64,000 nucleotides of DNA from Clostridium sp. GTDB lineage: Bacteria; Bacillota; Clostridia; Lachnospirales; Lachnospiraceae. Below the pieces are notes generated by a model. The model was not told the origin of the DNA and searched no databases. It was given only the letters and a program-made list of their open reading frames with translations. The stretch is taken from positions 20,340 through 84,339 of the forward strand of contig JAETQD010000019.1 of the NCBI GenBank assembly GCA_021770825.1, given 5' to 3'. Of the stretch, positions 44,518-54,113 are shown in pieces (positions within the stretch are counted from its first letter, which is position 1; every line of letters starts with the position of its first letter). The translations under genes were made by a program, and so were the position numbers.

Positions 44518-46666
44518 AATCATGGATGCCATGATTGATAAATTAAATAAAGGCGGGCACCGGGTATATCTGTTAACCGGGCAGAAAGAACGGAAAAATT
44601 CCTATAAACGTGTATTTGAGAGATATGATTTTCCCTATGATGACGATAATATGATGCATATTGTGGAGAGCGCCAAACCAGATACCATTTTGTTTATGGG
44701 AGCTTATGATACGAATTTTGACTGGAGCCGGGGAAGGCAGGAATCTGTGCGGTATACAACGGCCCTGATTAATCTTCTGTCTGTGTGCTCCGTCATGGAA
44801 AACGGACGGTTTCTCTATCTTTCCTCCCAGGAAGTATACGGAGGAAGTTACGGGAATCCTGTTTCAGAGGAGGAGCCGGTATCGCCGGATAATTACAAAG
44901 CCATGGCAATCGCCCAGGGAGAAGAGATATGTAAAAATTACAGGAAGATGCAGGGGATCCATACGGTCTCTCTTCGTCTGGATCATATTTACAGCATTCC
45001 CCAGAGAGGCCATGAGGATGACAACCCCTGCTTTAAAATGTGTTTGGAGGCCCTGAAAAAAGGGAGTATATCGGCCAATGAGAATCATGTGCTTTCCATG
45101 ATTTATTTGAATGATGCCATAGAGCAGATCTATAAAGTAATTATTGAAAAGGAAGTAAAGGAGCAGTGTTACAATATCTCGTCAATGGAGGAGATCAATG
45201 AGATGCAGCTTGCCCGAAAGATCAAAGACGAGATGGGGGCAGGAGTGAGCATTATTGATAATACGGCGGGAGAATGCAGACGCCTTATCCTTGACAAAAG
45301 CAGATATGAAAAGGAACTGGGACAGAAAATATTCGTTCATTACGATGAGGGAATAAAAAAGGTTGTCCAGTTTATGAAGAAAAATAAGGATTCCTTTATC
45401 AGTGCCGAAGATGCGGGAGGAAGCCTGGCAGGGCGGCTGTGGCACAGCACGAAGGTTATAATGGGAACCATGGTGCCGTTTATTGAGAATCTGATATGCT
45501 TTTTCCTGTTCTTTTTGCTGAACAATCAGACGGCTGGAAGCAGGTATTTTGAACGTCTGGATTTCTATCTTCTGTATGTGCTTTTGTTTGCGACGATACA
45601 CGGTCAGCAGCAGGCTATTTTTTCAGGTCTTCTGGCAGTGGTTGGGTATTGTTTCCGGCAGATGTACGATGGCTCCGGATTTGATGTGCTGCTGGATTAC
45701 AACACCTATGTATGGATGGCCCAGCTGTTTATCGTGGGAATGGTAGTAGGATACTTAAGAGACCGCCTGTATCAGGTGAGAGATGAAAAGGATGAAGAGC
45801 TTCGCTATGTCAATGAAAAACTGGAGGGGATTGAAGACATTAACGACAGCAATGTCCGGATGAAGCACAGCTTTGAATCGCAGCTGGTAAATCAGAAAGA
45901 CAGTTTGGGCAAGATTTATGAGATTACCTCTGGCCTGGAAAAATATGAGCCGGAAGAGGTGTTATTCTATGCGGCGCAGGTTCTGGGAACTCTGATGGAC
46001 AGCAAAGACGTGGCAATATACAGGGTGGCAAATGAGGGCTACGCCAGATTGTTTTCGGCAACTTCCCCTCAGGCCCGAAAACTGGGAAATTCCATTCGCT
46101 ATACGGCCATGGAAGGACTGTACGGAGATTTAAAGGAACATCGTGTTTTTATCAATAAGACCATGGAGGCAGGGCTGCCTTTGATGGCGTGTGCCGTATA
46201 TGGAGAAGAGGATATGCAGCTTATTCTGATGCTGTGGGGAATTCCATGGCAGCGTATGACTCTGGCGGAGGCAAACCGGCTGACGATCGTAGGGACTCTG
46301 ATTCAAAATGCTTCGGTACGTGCCAGCCGTTATCTGGAAAGTCTTAAGAGCCAGAGATATGTGGAGAATACCAATGTTCTGTGCAAAGACGCATTTGCCA
46401 TGCTGGTAAAGGCTTTCTTCCAGGCGAGGGACAAAGGCCTTACGGAGTGCACGCTTTTGGAAATTATGGAAAAGGATGGCATGGATTACGGGCGGATGGT
46501 TTCTGATTTGGGAAAGAAAATCCGCGAAACCGATTATATGGGAACCCTTGAGGATGGAAAATTATACATACTTCTTTCCAATACGAATAAAGAAAATGCC
46601 CGGGGCGTTATAGAGCGTTTTCAGAATTCAGGTTATGAGAGCCTGCCAAAGGAGGAAATCGTATGA
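44486..46666 (+). CDS. pelD: PelD-like c-di-GMP receptor with N-terminal SDR-like domain
   Basis: The ATG at 44486 has GGGAGGGATGG upstream; it overlaps the AP2 gene. The 726-residue protein has four parts. Residues 1-about 300: extended SDR/epimerase-like fold (MNILLAGGSGKIM, LYLSSQEVYGGSYGNP, RLDHIYSI), but Met13 replaces the third Gly of GxxGxxG and Ala141 replaces the catalytic Lys after Tyr137. About 324-424: four membrane segments. About 470-620: a GAF-like domain after a coiled coil. About 633-726: a GGDEF-like domain where R680-E-T-D683 matches the inhibitory RxxD site and EDGKL (689-693) stands at GGDEF. The last three parts match PelD, which binds c-di-GMP and switches on Pel synthesis in Pseudomonas. 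The SDR part is extra compared with Pseudomonas PelD. pelE follows with a four-base overlap. Confidence 0.82.
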   Translation: MNILLAGGSGKIMDAMIDKLNKGGHRVYLLTGQKERKNSYKRVFERYDFPYDDDNMMHIVESAKPDTILFMGAYDTNFDWSRGRQESVRYTTALINLLSVCSVMENGRFLYLSSQEVYGGSYGNPVSEEEPVSPDNYKAMAIAQGEEICKNYRKMQGIHTVSLRLDHIYSIPQRGHEDDNPCFKMCLEALKKGSISANENHVLSMIYLNDAIEQIYKVIIEKEVKEQCYNISSMEEINEMQLARKIKDEMGAGVSIIDNTAGECRRLILDKSRYEKELGQKIFVHYDEGIKKVVQFMKKNKDSFISAEDAGGSLAGRLWHSTKVIMGTMVPFIENLICFFLFFLLNNQTAGSRYFERLDFYLLYVLLFATIHGQQQAIFSGLLAVVGYCFRQMYDGSGFDVLLDYNTYVWMAQLFIVGMVVGYLRDRLYQVRDEKDEELRYVNEKLEGIEDINDSNVRMKHSFESQLVNQKDSLGKIYEITSGLEKYEPEEVLFYAAQVLGTLMDSKDVAIYRVANEGYARLFSATSPQARKLGNSIRYTAMEGLYGDLKEHRVFINKTMEAGLPLMACAVYGEEDMQLILMLWGIPWQRMTLAEANRLTIVGTLIQNASVRASRYLESLKSQRYVENTNVLCKDAFAMLVKAFFQARDKGLTECTLLEIMEKDGMDYGRMVSDLGKKIRETDYMGTLEDGKLYILLSNTNKENARGVIERFQNSGYESLPKEEIV

Positions 46667-47622
46667 CACTGACCTATGAAGAGAATCTCTTTCGGATCCT
46701 GTTAATCATAAACCTGCTGGTGGCGGTAATATATCTTCTGGCAGGAATTTTTATGGTGGTACCCGTTATGGCCCGTAAGAGGAAAGGGGAAGAAGAGATA
46801 CTTCATGATAACCGGAAAGCATATGTACTGCGTTTTGTGGTTATGGTACTGTGTCCGGTGGTGGGACCGCTGTTTTTCTTCGTCTCTCATTTGCTTTACC
46901 TGACCGTATTCCGGTTTCAGGTTAATCTGGAGGATGTAGTGTTTGGCAAGGATCGTGTGCGGACCCAGCAGAAAGCAGATGAAGACCGGGAGAGAAACGT
47001 AATTCCCGTGGAAGAGGCCATTGCCGTAAATGATAAGAAGAGCCTTCGGATGGCAATGATGAATATTATCAGAGGAGAGGTGGAAGACTCTCTGGCATCC
47101 ATCGCTTTGGCACTGGATGCAGAGGACTCTGAGTCGGCCCATTATGCTGCTTCTGTTCTCAGCAGCCAGTTAAATGAATTCCGCATAAACGTTCAGAAGC
47201 TGTACAGGCAGTTTAAGGAGGAGCCCAAAGACCAGACAGGATGCGAGGAAATGCTTTTGGAGTATATGAACAGCGTCTTAAGGCAAAATGTCTTTACGGA
47301 GCTGGAACAGAACCGGTTTGTAAAGATGATGGACGAGATTGCAGAATCATATTTTGAAAAGAATGCTGCAAAGATGACAGAGCAGCAGTATGAAAATGTG
47401 TGTCTCAGGCTGTTGGAGATAAAAGATTTCGAGAATTCAGAGAAGTGGTGTCATAGATTGTCCGAACGGTATCCGGACCGGCTGCCGGCTTATACATGCA
47501 AATTAAAGCTGTATTTCACAACAAAGAATAAAGAGGCCTTCTTTGGGACACTTGAAACTCTGAAAAAGTCAGATGTGGTAATCAACAGAGAAACATTGGA
47601 TATGGTACGAATATTCAGCTGA
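46663..47622 (+). CDS. pelE: PelE-like membrane protein
   Basis: A 319-residue protein starting in the pelD stop (ATGA). Two membrane regions (about residues 9-33 and 47-78) are followed by a helical, TPR-like cytoplasmic part with NVIPVEEAIAVNDKKSLRMAMMNIIRGE and DSESAHYAASVLS, phrases typical of PelE. In Pseudomonas PelE joins PelD and PelG in the inner-membrane synthase complex. Place in a D-E-A-F-G order supports it. Confidence 0.82.
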   Translation: MTLTYEENLFRILLIINLLVAVIYLLAGIFMVVPVMARKRKGEEEILHDNRKAYVLRFVVMVLCPVVGPLFFFVSHLLYLTVFRFQVNLEDVVFGKDRVRTQQKADEDRERNVIPVEEAIAVNDKKSLRMAMMNIIRGEVEDSLASIALALDAEDSESAHYAASVLSSQLNEFRINVQKLYRQFKEEPKDQTGCEEMLLEYMNSVLRQNVFTELEQNRFVKMMDEIAESYFEKNAAKMTEQQYENVCLRLLEIKDFENSEKWCHRLSERYPDRLPAYTCKLKLYFTTKNKEAFFGTLETLKKSDVVINRETLDMVRIFS

Positions 47623-47635
47623 GGAGAGTGTGCAG

Positions 47636-49465
47636 ATGGTATCACATAGGAATTATCTGGCAATTACAATTGTAATGCTGGTTGTATTTTTTCTGTTCCA
47701 GTTTACCAATGTTGCTTTGGAAAGCCGGAATGCTTATGAGAGCAACTCATACGCTGTGGATAAGGAATGGCTTCAGAAAAAAAGCGGAGTATATGGGGCA
47801 GGGGACTTAGAAGAAGGAAATAAAGAGGGAGTCTGGGATGTATCCAGAGATGTGATTGTATACATAGGCCATAAGGATGCGCCGGTGAGAAAAGTCGTGA
47901 ATACATGGTCCGCTTATTCCAAAAAGCAGATAAAAAGCTACGAAACGCTGGAAGAGTACGGGCGTTTAAGAGATGATGACAGAACAGACTCTCCACAGAT
48001 GCTGGTAATAAATTCCGGTGATATGGACTGGAAAAATGAAAGAACCGCGGGACAGCTTGATGAATACGTAAGGTCAGGAATCAATCTTGTATTCAGCGGA
48101 CTTCCGGACGTGTCTGTCATAAAAGACAGCAGGCAGCTTAAGAGGCTTTTCGGAATTAAAGAAATAAAGGAAGAAGAGACGACGGCGGACGGTCTTCATC
48201 TGAATGCAGGATTTTTCCTGGGCGGAGAAACGGCATATCAGGCAGGCAATCAGGAGGAATACGAACAGCGGCAGAATATGGAACTGGTGTTTCCGTGGTA
48301 TATTTTGGCTTCAGGAACCAGGACCTATATGAGAGGCCTCTATGAAGATCAGGTGCTGGAGGAGGAAGACTACCCGGCTGTGATCTGGAGGAACCGGCTG
48401 GGAAGAGGGTACATATTTGTCATAAACGGACCTTACATGGAGGATGCGGCAGGGCTTGGGATCCTGTCCGCGGTGTGGGCGCAATCAGAGGATTATGTGA
48501 TTTACCCGGTAATCAATGCCCAGAATATGATATTTGCCAATTATCCGGGACTGGCAGATGAAAACAGGGAAGAGATGACAGAGCGCTATGGGCGTACCAT
48601 GTCTGAGATGATGCGCTATAATGCCTGGCCGGCAATTGTGTCGGTTTACCAGAAAAGTACCATGGGGCTGACGTGTATGCTGGCGCCCCAGTATGATTAT
48701 GAGGACGATAATTATCCCAATCAATCCGACTTTTTATATTATATGAAGCGCCTCAATGAGCAGAAGGTGGAAGTAGGGCTGTCGGCGTTAAGCGTGTCGG
48801 ATACTCCTCTGGAGAAAAAGCTTGGGGAGGATGCCCGTCTTATGGAAGAAACCATACCGGGATACAGGTTTGCCTCCCTCTATTGCAGAGATTTGCCGGA
48901 TGATGCCATTGATTCAGCGCTGTCAGACAAATTCCTGGAAACGGTGCGGACGGTTATAACAGATTATAACGGAGATGCGGAAGTTGTAGGATATCAGTCG
49001 GAGCAGATTACCAGACAGACGGTTATCTCGGATGGTTACAGACATACCTTTCTTGAAGATTTCCGGGCCAGGGCGCTGGAAACGGCGTTGGCATATACCA
49101 GTGTTCTGGCAGACATGAGCCAGGCTGCGTATCCTGGCGATACCAATCATACATTTGAAAAGATAATTTATGATTTCGGATGGAATACCCAGCATTATTG
49201 GGGAGTTTTTCAGGGATTTGCCCGTACTACCGTGTCAGAGTGCGATGATCATATCCGTAATTTCCTTGCTGTAGATTATAAAGAAACCAGGGAAAACAAT
49301 ACTATCCGGCTGGATGTTGCAGGTCCTCAGATGCCTGTCTGGTTTATCCTGAGAATCGATGAAGGCAATGTCAGCAGGGTGATCGGCGGAAGCTGGACAA
49401 AGATAGAAGATCAGGTATATCTGATTGAGGCCGGGGAACCATCTGTGGTGATCCAGATAAAGTAA
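47636..49465 (+). CDS. pelA: PelA-like surface protein (DUF2194 / deacetylase-like)
   Basis: The ATG at 47636 is eight bases from GAGGAGA; a GTG at 47630 is too close. The 609-residue protein has one N-terminal membrane anchor (residues about 7-27) and a long outer part: a flavodoxin-like region (VIVYIGHKDAPVRKVV...MLVINSGD) and a barrel-like region (TCMLAPQYDYEDDNYPN, IIYDFGWNTQHYW) consistent with DUF2194, the family that covers the C-terminal part of PelA. In Pseudomonas PelA is a hydrolase and de-N-acetylase; Gram-positive pel loci keep only the deacetylase-type part. The classic DDG metal motif is not clear, so activity is uncertain. Confidence 0.75.
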   Translation: MVSHRNYLAITIVMLVVFFLFQFTNVALESRNAYESNSYAVDKEWLQKKSGVYGAGDLEEGNKEGVWDVSRDVIVYIGHKDAPVRKVVNTWSAYSKKQIKSYETLEEYGRLRDDDRTDSPQMLVINSGDMDWKNERTAGQLDEYVRSGINLVFSGLPDVSVIKDSRQLKRLFGIKEIKEEETTADGLHLNAGFFLGGETAYQAGNQEEYEQRQNMELVFPWYILASGTRTYMRGLYEDQVLEEEDYPAVIWRNRLGRGYIFVINGPYMEDAAGLGILSAVWAQSEDYVIYPVINAQNMIFANYPGLADENREEMTERYGRTMSEMMRYNAWPAIVSVYQKSTMGLTCMLAPQYDYEDDNYPNQSDFLYYMKRLNEQKVEVGLSALSVSDTPLEKKLGEDARLMEETIPGYRFASLYCRDLPDDAIDSALSDKFLETVRTVITDYNGDAEVVGYQSEQITRQTVISDGYRHTFLEDFRARALETALAYTSVLADMSQAAYPGDTNHTFEKIIYDFGWNTQHYWGVFQGFARTTVSECDDHIRNFLAVDYKETRENNTIRLDVAGPQMPVWFILRIDEGNVSRVIGGSWTKIEDQVYLIEAGEPSVVIQIK

Positions 49466-49514
49466 AAGGGAACATACGGATGATGGAAAGGCCCGGCCAG
49501 GAGGGAGCAACATT

Positions 49515-50975
49515 ATGAGGATATGCATTATAACAGAAGGCAGTTATCCATATGTGGTAGGCGGTGTGTCAGGATGGACGCATGAACTGATCCGTTCCTT
49601 TCCCGATCAGGAATTCGTTATTCTGGCTATTGTGGCCAACCGTTCTTTGAGAGGAAAATTTGTGTATGATCTGCCGGACAATGTGACGGAAATCCATGAG
49701 CTTTATCTTGATGACGTGGACTGGGGAAGGAAAAAGCGGCATAAATGCCACATGAACAGAAAAGAATATGAGGCACTGCGGAGACTGCTTTTGGGGCAGG
49801 AAACGGAGTGGGAAACACTGTTTGACTTTTTCCAGAAAAAGGACAGATCCCTTAACGATATCCTTATGGGGGAGGATTTTTTCAATGCGGTTACAGAATA
49901 TTACAAACTAAACTATGGCCAGCTGGTGTTTTCTGACTTTTTGTGGATGCTGCGCTCTATCTATCTGCCGCTGTTTACCACTCTGAAGATGAAGATACCA
50001 AAAGCGGATTTGTATCACTGCGTATGTACCGGATACGCAGGAGTGCTGGGAAGCATGGCCAAACACATTTACGGAGGGCGTCTGCTGATATCGGAACACG
50101 GCATCTATACCCGGGAGAGGGAAGAAGAACTGATCGTAGCCAAATGGGTTCAGGGAATTTATAAGACCATATGGATTGAGCAGTTCAGAAAGATGTCCAA
50201 TTTTGCTTATGGAAAAGCAGATTTGGTGACAAGCCTGTATGAGCAGGCAAGAGAACTGCAGACAGAGGTCGGATGTCCGCCGGAAAAAATCAGGATTATA
50301 CCCAACGGCATTCGTGTAGAAGAGTTTCAGGATATTCCCGGAAAAAAGGAAGAAGATAAGGGCAGAATCAATATTGGGGCAATGCTTCGTGTGACGCCTG
50401 TAAAGGATATTATAACCATGATACAGGCATTCGGCTTTGCAAAAGAGCGGGAGCCGTCTTTGAAACTGTGGATCATGGGCTCCTGGGATGAAGATCAGGA
50501 GTATGCAAAAGGGTGTTTTGAACTGGTGCAGATCATGGGGGTTGCGGATGTAGTGTTTACCGGAAAAATTAAAGCCAGCGAATACTATGGCAGAATGGAT
50601 ATGACTCTTCTAACCAGCATCAGCGAAGGCCAGCCTCTTACAATTCTTGAAAGCTTCGCGGCGAAGAAACCGGTGATTGCTACGGATGTAGGAAACTGCC
50701 GCGGTTTGATCTTAGGAGAAAGAGATGATTTTGGAGCTGCCGGAATCGTTACCCGGATTATGAATGTGCAGGACATTGCACAGGCGATGGTGTACCTGGC
50801 ACATAATGAGCAGGTGCGTCTGCAGATGGGAGAAAACGGATACCGGAGAGTAAAAAAAGGATATCAGTTCCGACATATGCAGGATGCATATAAAAAGATT
50901 TACAGAGAGTTTGCGGAAGACATGAAGCTTGAATGGAAGGAACCGCAGACAGACAGTAACGGCAGGGAGGAGTAA
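49515..50975 (+). CDS. pelF: PelF glycosyltransferase (GT4)
   Basis: A 486-residue cytoplasmic GT-B enzyme: RICIITEGSYPYVVGGVSGWTHELI at the N-terminus, HCVCTGYAGVLGSMAKHIYG, ISEHGIYTRERE, IIPNGI, and the E-x7-E pair E371-E379 in EGQPLTILE. These phrases are PelF hallmarks. PelF polymerises the Pel chain from UDP-sugars in the synthase complex. It lies between pelA and pelG. Confidence 0.92.
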   Translation: MRICIITEGSYPYVVGGVSGWTHELIRSFPDQEFVILAIVANRSLRGKFVYDLPDNVTEIHELYLDDVDWGRKKRHKCHMNRKEYEALRRLLLGQETEWETLFDFFQKKDRSLNDILMGEDFFNAVTEYYKLNYGQLVFSDFLWMLRSIYLPLFTTLKMKIPKADLYHCVCTGYAGVLGSMAKHIYGGRLLISEHGIYTREREEELIVAKWVQGIYKTIWIEQFRKMSNFAYGKADLVTSLYEQARELQTEVGCPPEKIRIIPNGIRVEEFQDIPGKKEEDKGRINIGAMLRVTPVKDIITMIQAFGFAKEREPSLKLWIMGSWDEDQEYAKGCFELVQIMGVADVVFTGKIKASEYYGRMDMTLLTSISEGQPLTILESFAAKKPVIATDVGNCRGLILGERDDFGAAGIVTRIMNVQDIAQAMVYLAHNEQVRLQMGENGYRRVKKGYQFRHMQDAYKKIYREFAEDMKLEWKEPQTDSNGREE

Positions 50976-50976
50976 C

Positions 50977-52437
50977 ATGGCAGGTGTAGGCGTTAAGTTA
51001 AACCGTATTTTTCAAAAAAAATCCATTGCGGCAGATATTGTGGGTTTTGCTTACAGTATTATTATCACCATAGCCCCGGTACTTCTGATTATTGGAACCC
51101 TTCTGCTTATGGGTCTGGTACTGGGATTTAATGAAGTGGATTACCTGACAAGGGAACTGTTTTCCTGCACCATATTGTATACCTTTGTATTTGCTTTGCT
51201 GACCGTGTCTCCTTTTAATGCGGTTTTGTCCAAGTATATGCAGGATGCCATCTACGAGGAGCGTTTTCAGGATATTCTGCCCTGCTACTACCTGGGGCTG
51301 TTTATGAATATGATTTTAACCTGTCTTTTGGGGATCCCTTTCTGCCTCTGGGAGCATTTTATGGGGGGAGTAGAGGTCTTTTACGTTTTTTGCGGATTCT
51401 GTTCCTATATTTCCATGACATTTGTGTTCTATTCTCTTGTGTATCTTTCGATCTGTAAGGATTATGAGCGGTTGTTTCTGTTTTTCTTTACAGGAATGGC
51501 AATGGCATTTCTTCTGTGTCTGTTTCTGAACCTTCGCTGTGGGTGGGAGCTTACAAGGAGCATGCTCCTGTCTCTGACAGTGGGTTTCTTTCTGATAGCA
51601 GCAATGGAATTTGCTGCCGTGAAACGGTATTTCAGGCAGAACAGCAACCGGTATAAGCCTGTGCTGGGATATTTTAAAAAATGGTGGCAGCTGGTGGTGG
51701 CAAACTTTTTCTATATTTTCGGTCTCTATGTGCACAACTTTGTATTCTGGACCCATGAGACAAGGACCGTGATTGTCAAAAGCTTTGTCTATAATCAGCC
51801 TTATGATATGGCGTCCTGTCTGGCTATGTTTACCAATATATCAGCCACGATCATTTTTATAACCAATGTTGAAATGCATTTTCATGAAAAATACAGAAGC
51901 TATTCGGAAGCAGTTATCGGAGGAAAAAAGGCCGATATTGAAAATGCCAAGAAGCGGATGTTCAGGCAGTTATCAAGCGAACTGATGAACCTGGTGCGTA
52001 TACAGTTTATTATTTCCGTTGTGGTGTATCTGCTCTGTCTGGTATTCCTGCCAAGATTTGGATTTGCAGGCTCTGTTTTAAGGATCTATCCCTGTCTGGC
52101 AGCAGGATATTTCATTTTGTTTTTGATGTATGCGGCTATTTTGTTCATGTACTATTTCAACGATCTGCCCGGTGCTGTGATTTCTACCTTAAGCTTTTTT
52201 ACGGCAACCCTTGTGGGAAGTATGATTGCCATGAATTTTTCGGAGATCTGGTATGGGGCAGGCCTGGCAGGGGGAGCATTTATCGGCTGGAGCGTGGCCT
52301 ATGCAAGACTTCGCTGGGTAGAAAAAAATCTGGATACCCATGTGTTCTGCAGCGGGCAGCTGTTGAAATGGGGGAACGGCCCCAAACCGTCCGGCCTTGT
52401 ATACAGGAAGCATTGCCCGGATAAGAACAACGCCTGA
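50977..52437 (+). CDS. pelG: PelG polysaccharide transporter
   Basis: The ATG at 50977 follows GGGAGGAGTAAC, one base after the pelF stop. The 486-residue protein has about twelve membrane segments and starts MAGVGVKLNRIFQKKSIAADIVGFAYS, a typical PelG opening. PelG is a MATE/Wzx-like flippase that moves Pel across the membrane with PelD and PelE. Confidence 0.92.
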   Translation: MAGVGVKLNRIFQKKSIAADIVGFAYSIIITIAPVLLIIGTLLLMGLVLGFNEVDYLTRELFSCTILYTFVFALLTVSPFNAVLSKYMQDAIYEERFQDILPCYYLGLFMNMILTCLLGIPFCLWEHFMGGVEVFYVFCGFCSYISMTFVFYSLVYLSICKDYERLFLFFFTGMAMAFLLCLFLNLRCGWELTRSMLLSLTVGFFLIAAMEFAAVKRYFRQNSNRYKPVLGYFKKWWQLVVANFFYIFGLYVHNFVFWTHETRTVIVKSFVYNQPYDMASCLAMFTNISATIIFITNVEMHFHEKYRSYSEAVIGGKKADIENAKKRMFRQLSSELMNLVRIQFIISVVVYLLCLVFLPRFGFAGSVLRIYPCLAAGYFILFLMYAAILFMYYFNDLPGAVISTLSFFTATLVGSMIAMNFSEIWYGAGLAGGAFIGWSVAYARLRWVEKNLDTHVFCSGQLLKWGNGPKPSGLVYRKHCPDKNNA

Positions 52438-52547
52438 AGTCCCGTTCGCGTTACATACTATGGGGGAAGCTGAAACAACGCATTGTTTCGAAAGGAGCAG
52501 TGCGTTTTAAGCGTATGGATGACCAGACAGGCCGGGGATTGAATATC

Positions 52548-54053
52548 ATGAGAGAGATATGGAAAGCAGGAGTTGGTATGGCTGTGGTGTTGGCTTGTGC
52601 AGGGCTGCTGGGAGGCTGCAGCCTTAAAAAAGAAATGGCAGACCAGTGGATTCCATTTGGTGCAAATGGGCTGAAAGGAGAAATAGAGCAGGCTGTTTTT
52701 ACGGAGTCAGAACGCAGGTTAAATAATCCTAACAGAGGATTTTACCAGTTATATGAGTTCCTCATTACAGATAATGAAACGGACTATAAAAAAATCATCG
52801 AGGAGTGGTATCCGGAGCTTGCGGATATCAATCTTATGTTTATTCAGATCAATCTGCAATCTTATGGGGAAGGGGATATCTCCCAAAAGGGGCTGGACAA
52901 TATAGAAAAATTGTTTGATACATTGGAGACTTACGAGAAACAGTTAATCATCAGGTTTGTATATGACCGGGAAGGAAGAGTCAGGGAGCATGAACCCGGG
53001 AGCCTGGAAGTGATTTTAAGGCATATGGAGCAGCTGGAGGATACCTTAAAAAAACATTGTAAACAGATTTTTATTGTTCAGGGGGTCTTTACGGGCAACT
53101 GGGGAGAGATGAACGGCAGCCGGTATGATACGGAGGAGAACTGGCGGGTACTGGCAAAGAAGCTGGCCCAGGTAACGGATGAATCTACGTATCTTGGTGT
53201 CCGCACGCCTGCTCAGTGGCGCAGCCTGATATCCATAGGGCAGATACCGAAAGGAGAACTGCCGTACACACCGGGGAAGTTCGGGATGAAGAGAGAATCC
53301 CGGATCAGCCCTCTGTGGGGACGCCTGGGGCTGTTTAATGACGGTATGCTTGGCAGTGAGGGGGATTACGGAACTTATGGCTGGAAACAGGTTTCGGATG
53401 CGGAATGGACCGACGGGTGGCAGAGAGAGGATGAGCTGGCATTCCAGGATGCGCTGTGCCGCAGTGTGCCCAACGGCGGGGAAACCATCATGGACAATCC
53501 GTATAATGATTTGTCTAATGCGCTTAAAGATCTGTCAGCCATGCATGTTACCTATCTGAATAAATGGCATGACCCGTCGGTTTTGAATAAATGGGCGGAT
53601 AGCATAGTGGAGGAGGACGGATGTTTCAACGGCATGGACGGTTATACCTATGTGGAGCGTCATCTGGGATACCGTTTGCTGATTGAATCCGTACAGCTGA
53701 ATTATGGAAGGAGGGGGTCACGGCTGTCGGTGCGGATCAATATGAAGAACACAGGGTTTGCACCTGTGTACAGGAATCCTGAACTGAAACTTTTGATTCA
53801 CAGGGAGGACAGCGAAGAGGAGCCTTTGGTTTATCCGATAGAGGGGCAGCTGTGCCGGCTGGCAGGAGGAAAGGAAGCGGGGGATGTGCTGGCTCTTCAG
53901 AAGGAGATCAGTTTAAAGGAGTTTGAGGAAGGCAGGTACGGGATCTATTTTACTGTGACGGACCCAAACAGCGGGAGGCGTATTTATCTGGCGAATCAAC
54001 AGAATGCGGGGGAGTATGGGTATTGGCTGGGGAGGATTGAATTAAGAAGATAG
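52548..54053 (+). CDS. DUF4874/DUF4832 lipoprotein, putative glycan-active enzyme
   Basis: The ATG at 52548 gives an ideal lipoprotein signal (REIWKAGVGMAVVLACAGLLGGC). In-frame starts at 52500 (GTG) and 52515 (ATG) are possible; AAAGGAG at 52491 is badly spaced for all three. The mature 478 residues match DUF4874 (NNPNRGFYQLYEF, IQINLQSYGEGDIS, FVYDREGRV, FIVQGVFTGNWGEMNGSRY) followed by DUF4832 (LFNDGMLGSEGDYGTYG, YRLLIESVQLNY, a beta-sandwich end). The barrel-like fold with Glu in GNWGEM resembles a glycoside hydrolase, but no activity is known to me. Position after pelG suggests work on the Pel polymer at the cell surface. Confidence 0.75.
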   Translation: MREIWKAGVGMAVVLACAGLLGGCSLKKEMADQWIPFGANGLKGEIEQAVFTESERRLNNPNRGFYQLYEFLITDNETDYKKIIEEWYPELADINLMFIQINLQSYGEGDISQKGLDNIEKLFDTLETYEKQLIIRFVYDREGRVREHEPGSLEVILRHMEQLEDTLKKHCKQIFIVQGVFTGNWGEMNGSRYDTEENWRVLAKKLAQVTDESTYLGVRTPAQWRSLISIGQIPKGELPYTPGKFGMKRESRISPLWGRLGLFNDGMLGSEGDYGTYGWKQVSDAEWTDGWQREDELAFQDALCRSVPNGGETIMDNPYNDLSNALKDLSAMHVTYLNKWHDPSVLNKWADSIVEEDGCFNGMDGYTYVERHLGYRLLIESVQLNYGRRGSRLSVRINMKNTGFAPVYRNPELKLLIHREDSEEEPLVYPIEGQLCRLAGGKEAGDVLALQKEISLKEFEEGRYGIYFTVTDPNSGRRIYLANQQNAGEYGYWLGRIELRR

Positions 54054-54113
54054 CATAAGGAAGAACAGGGATTCGTATTGCGGCTATGTTGTGGAGGAGA
54101 CATGTAAGGGCTT

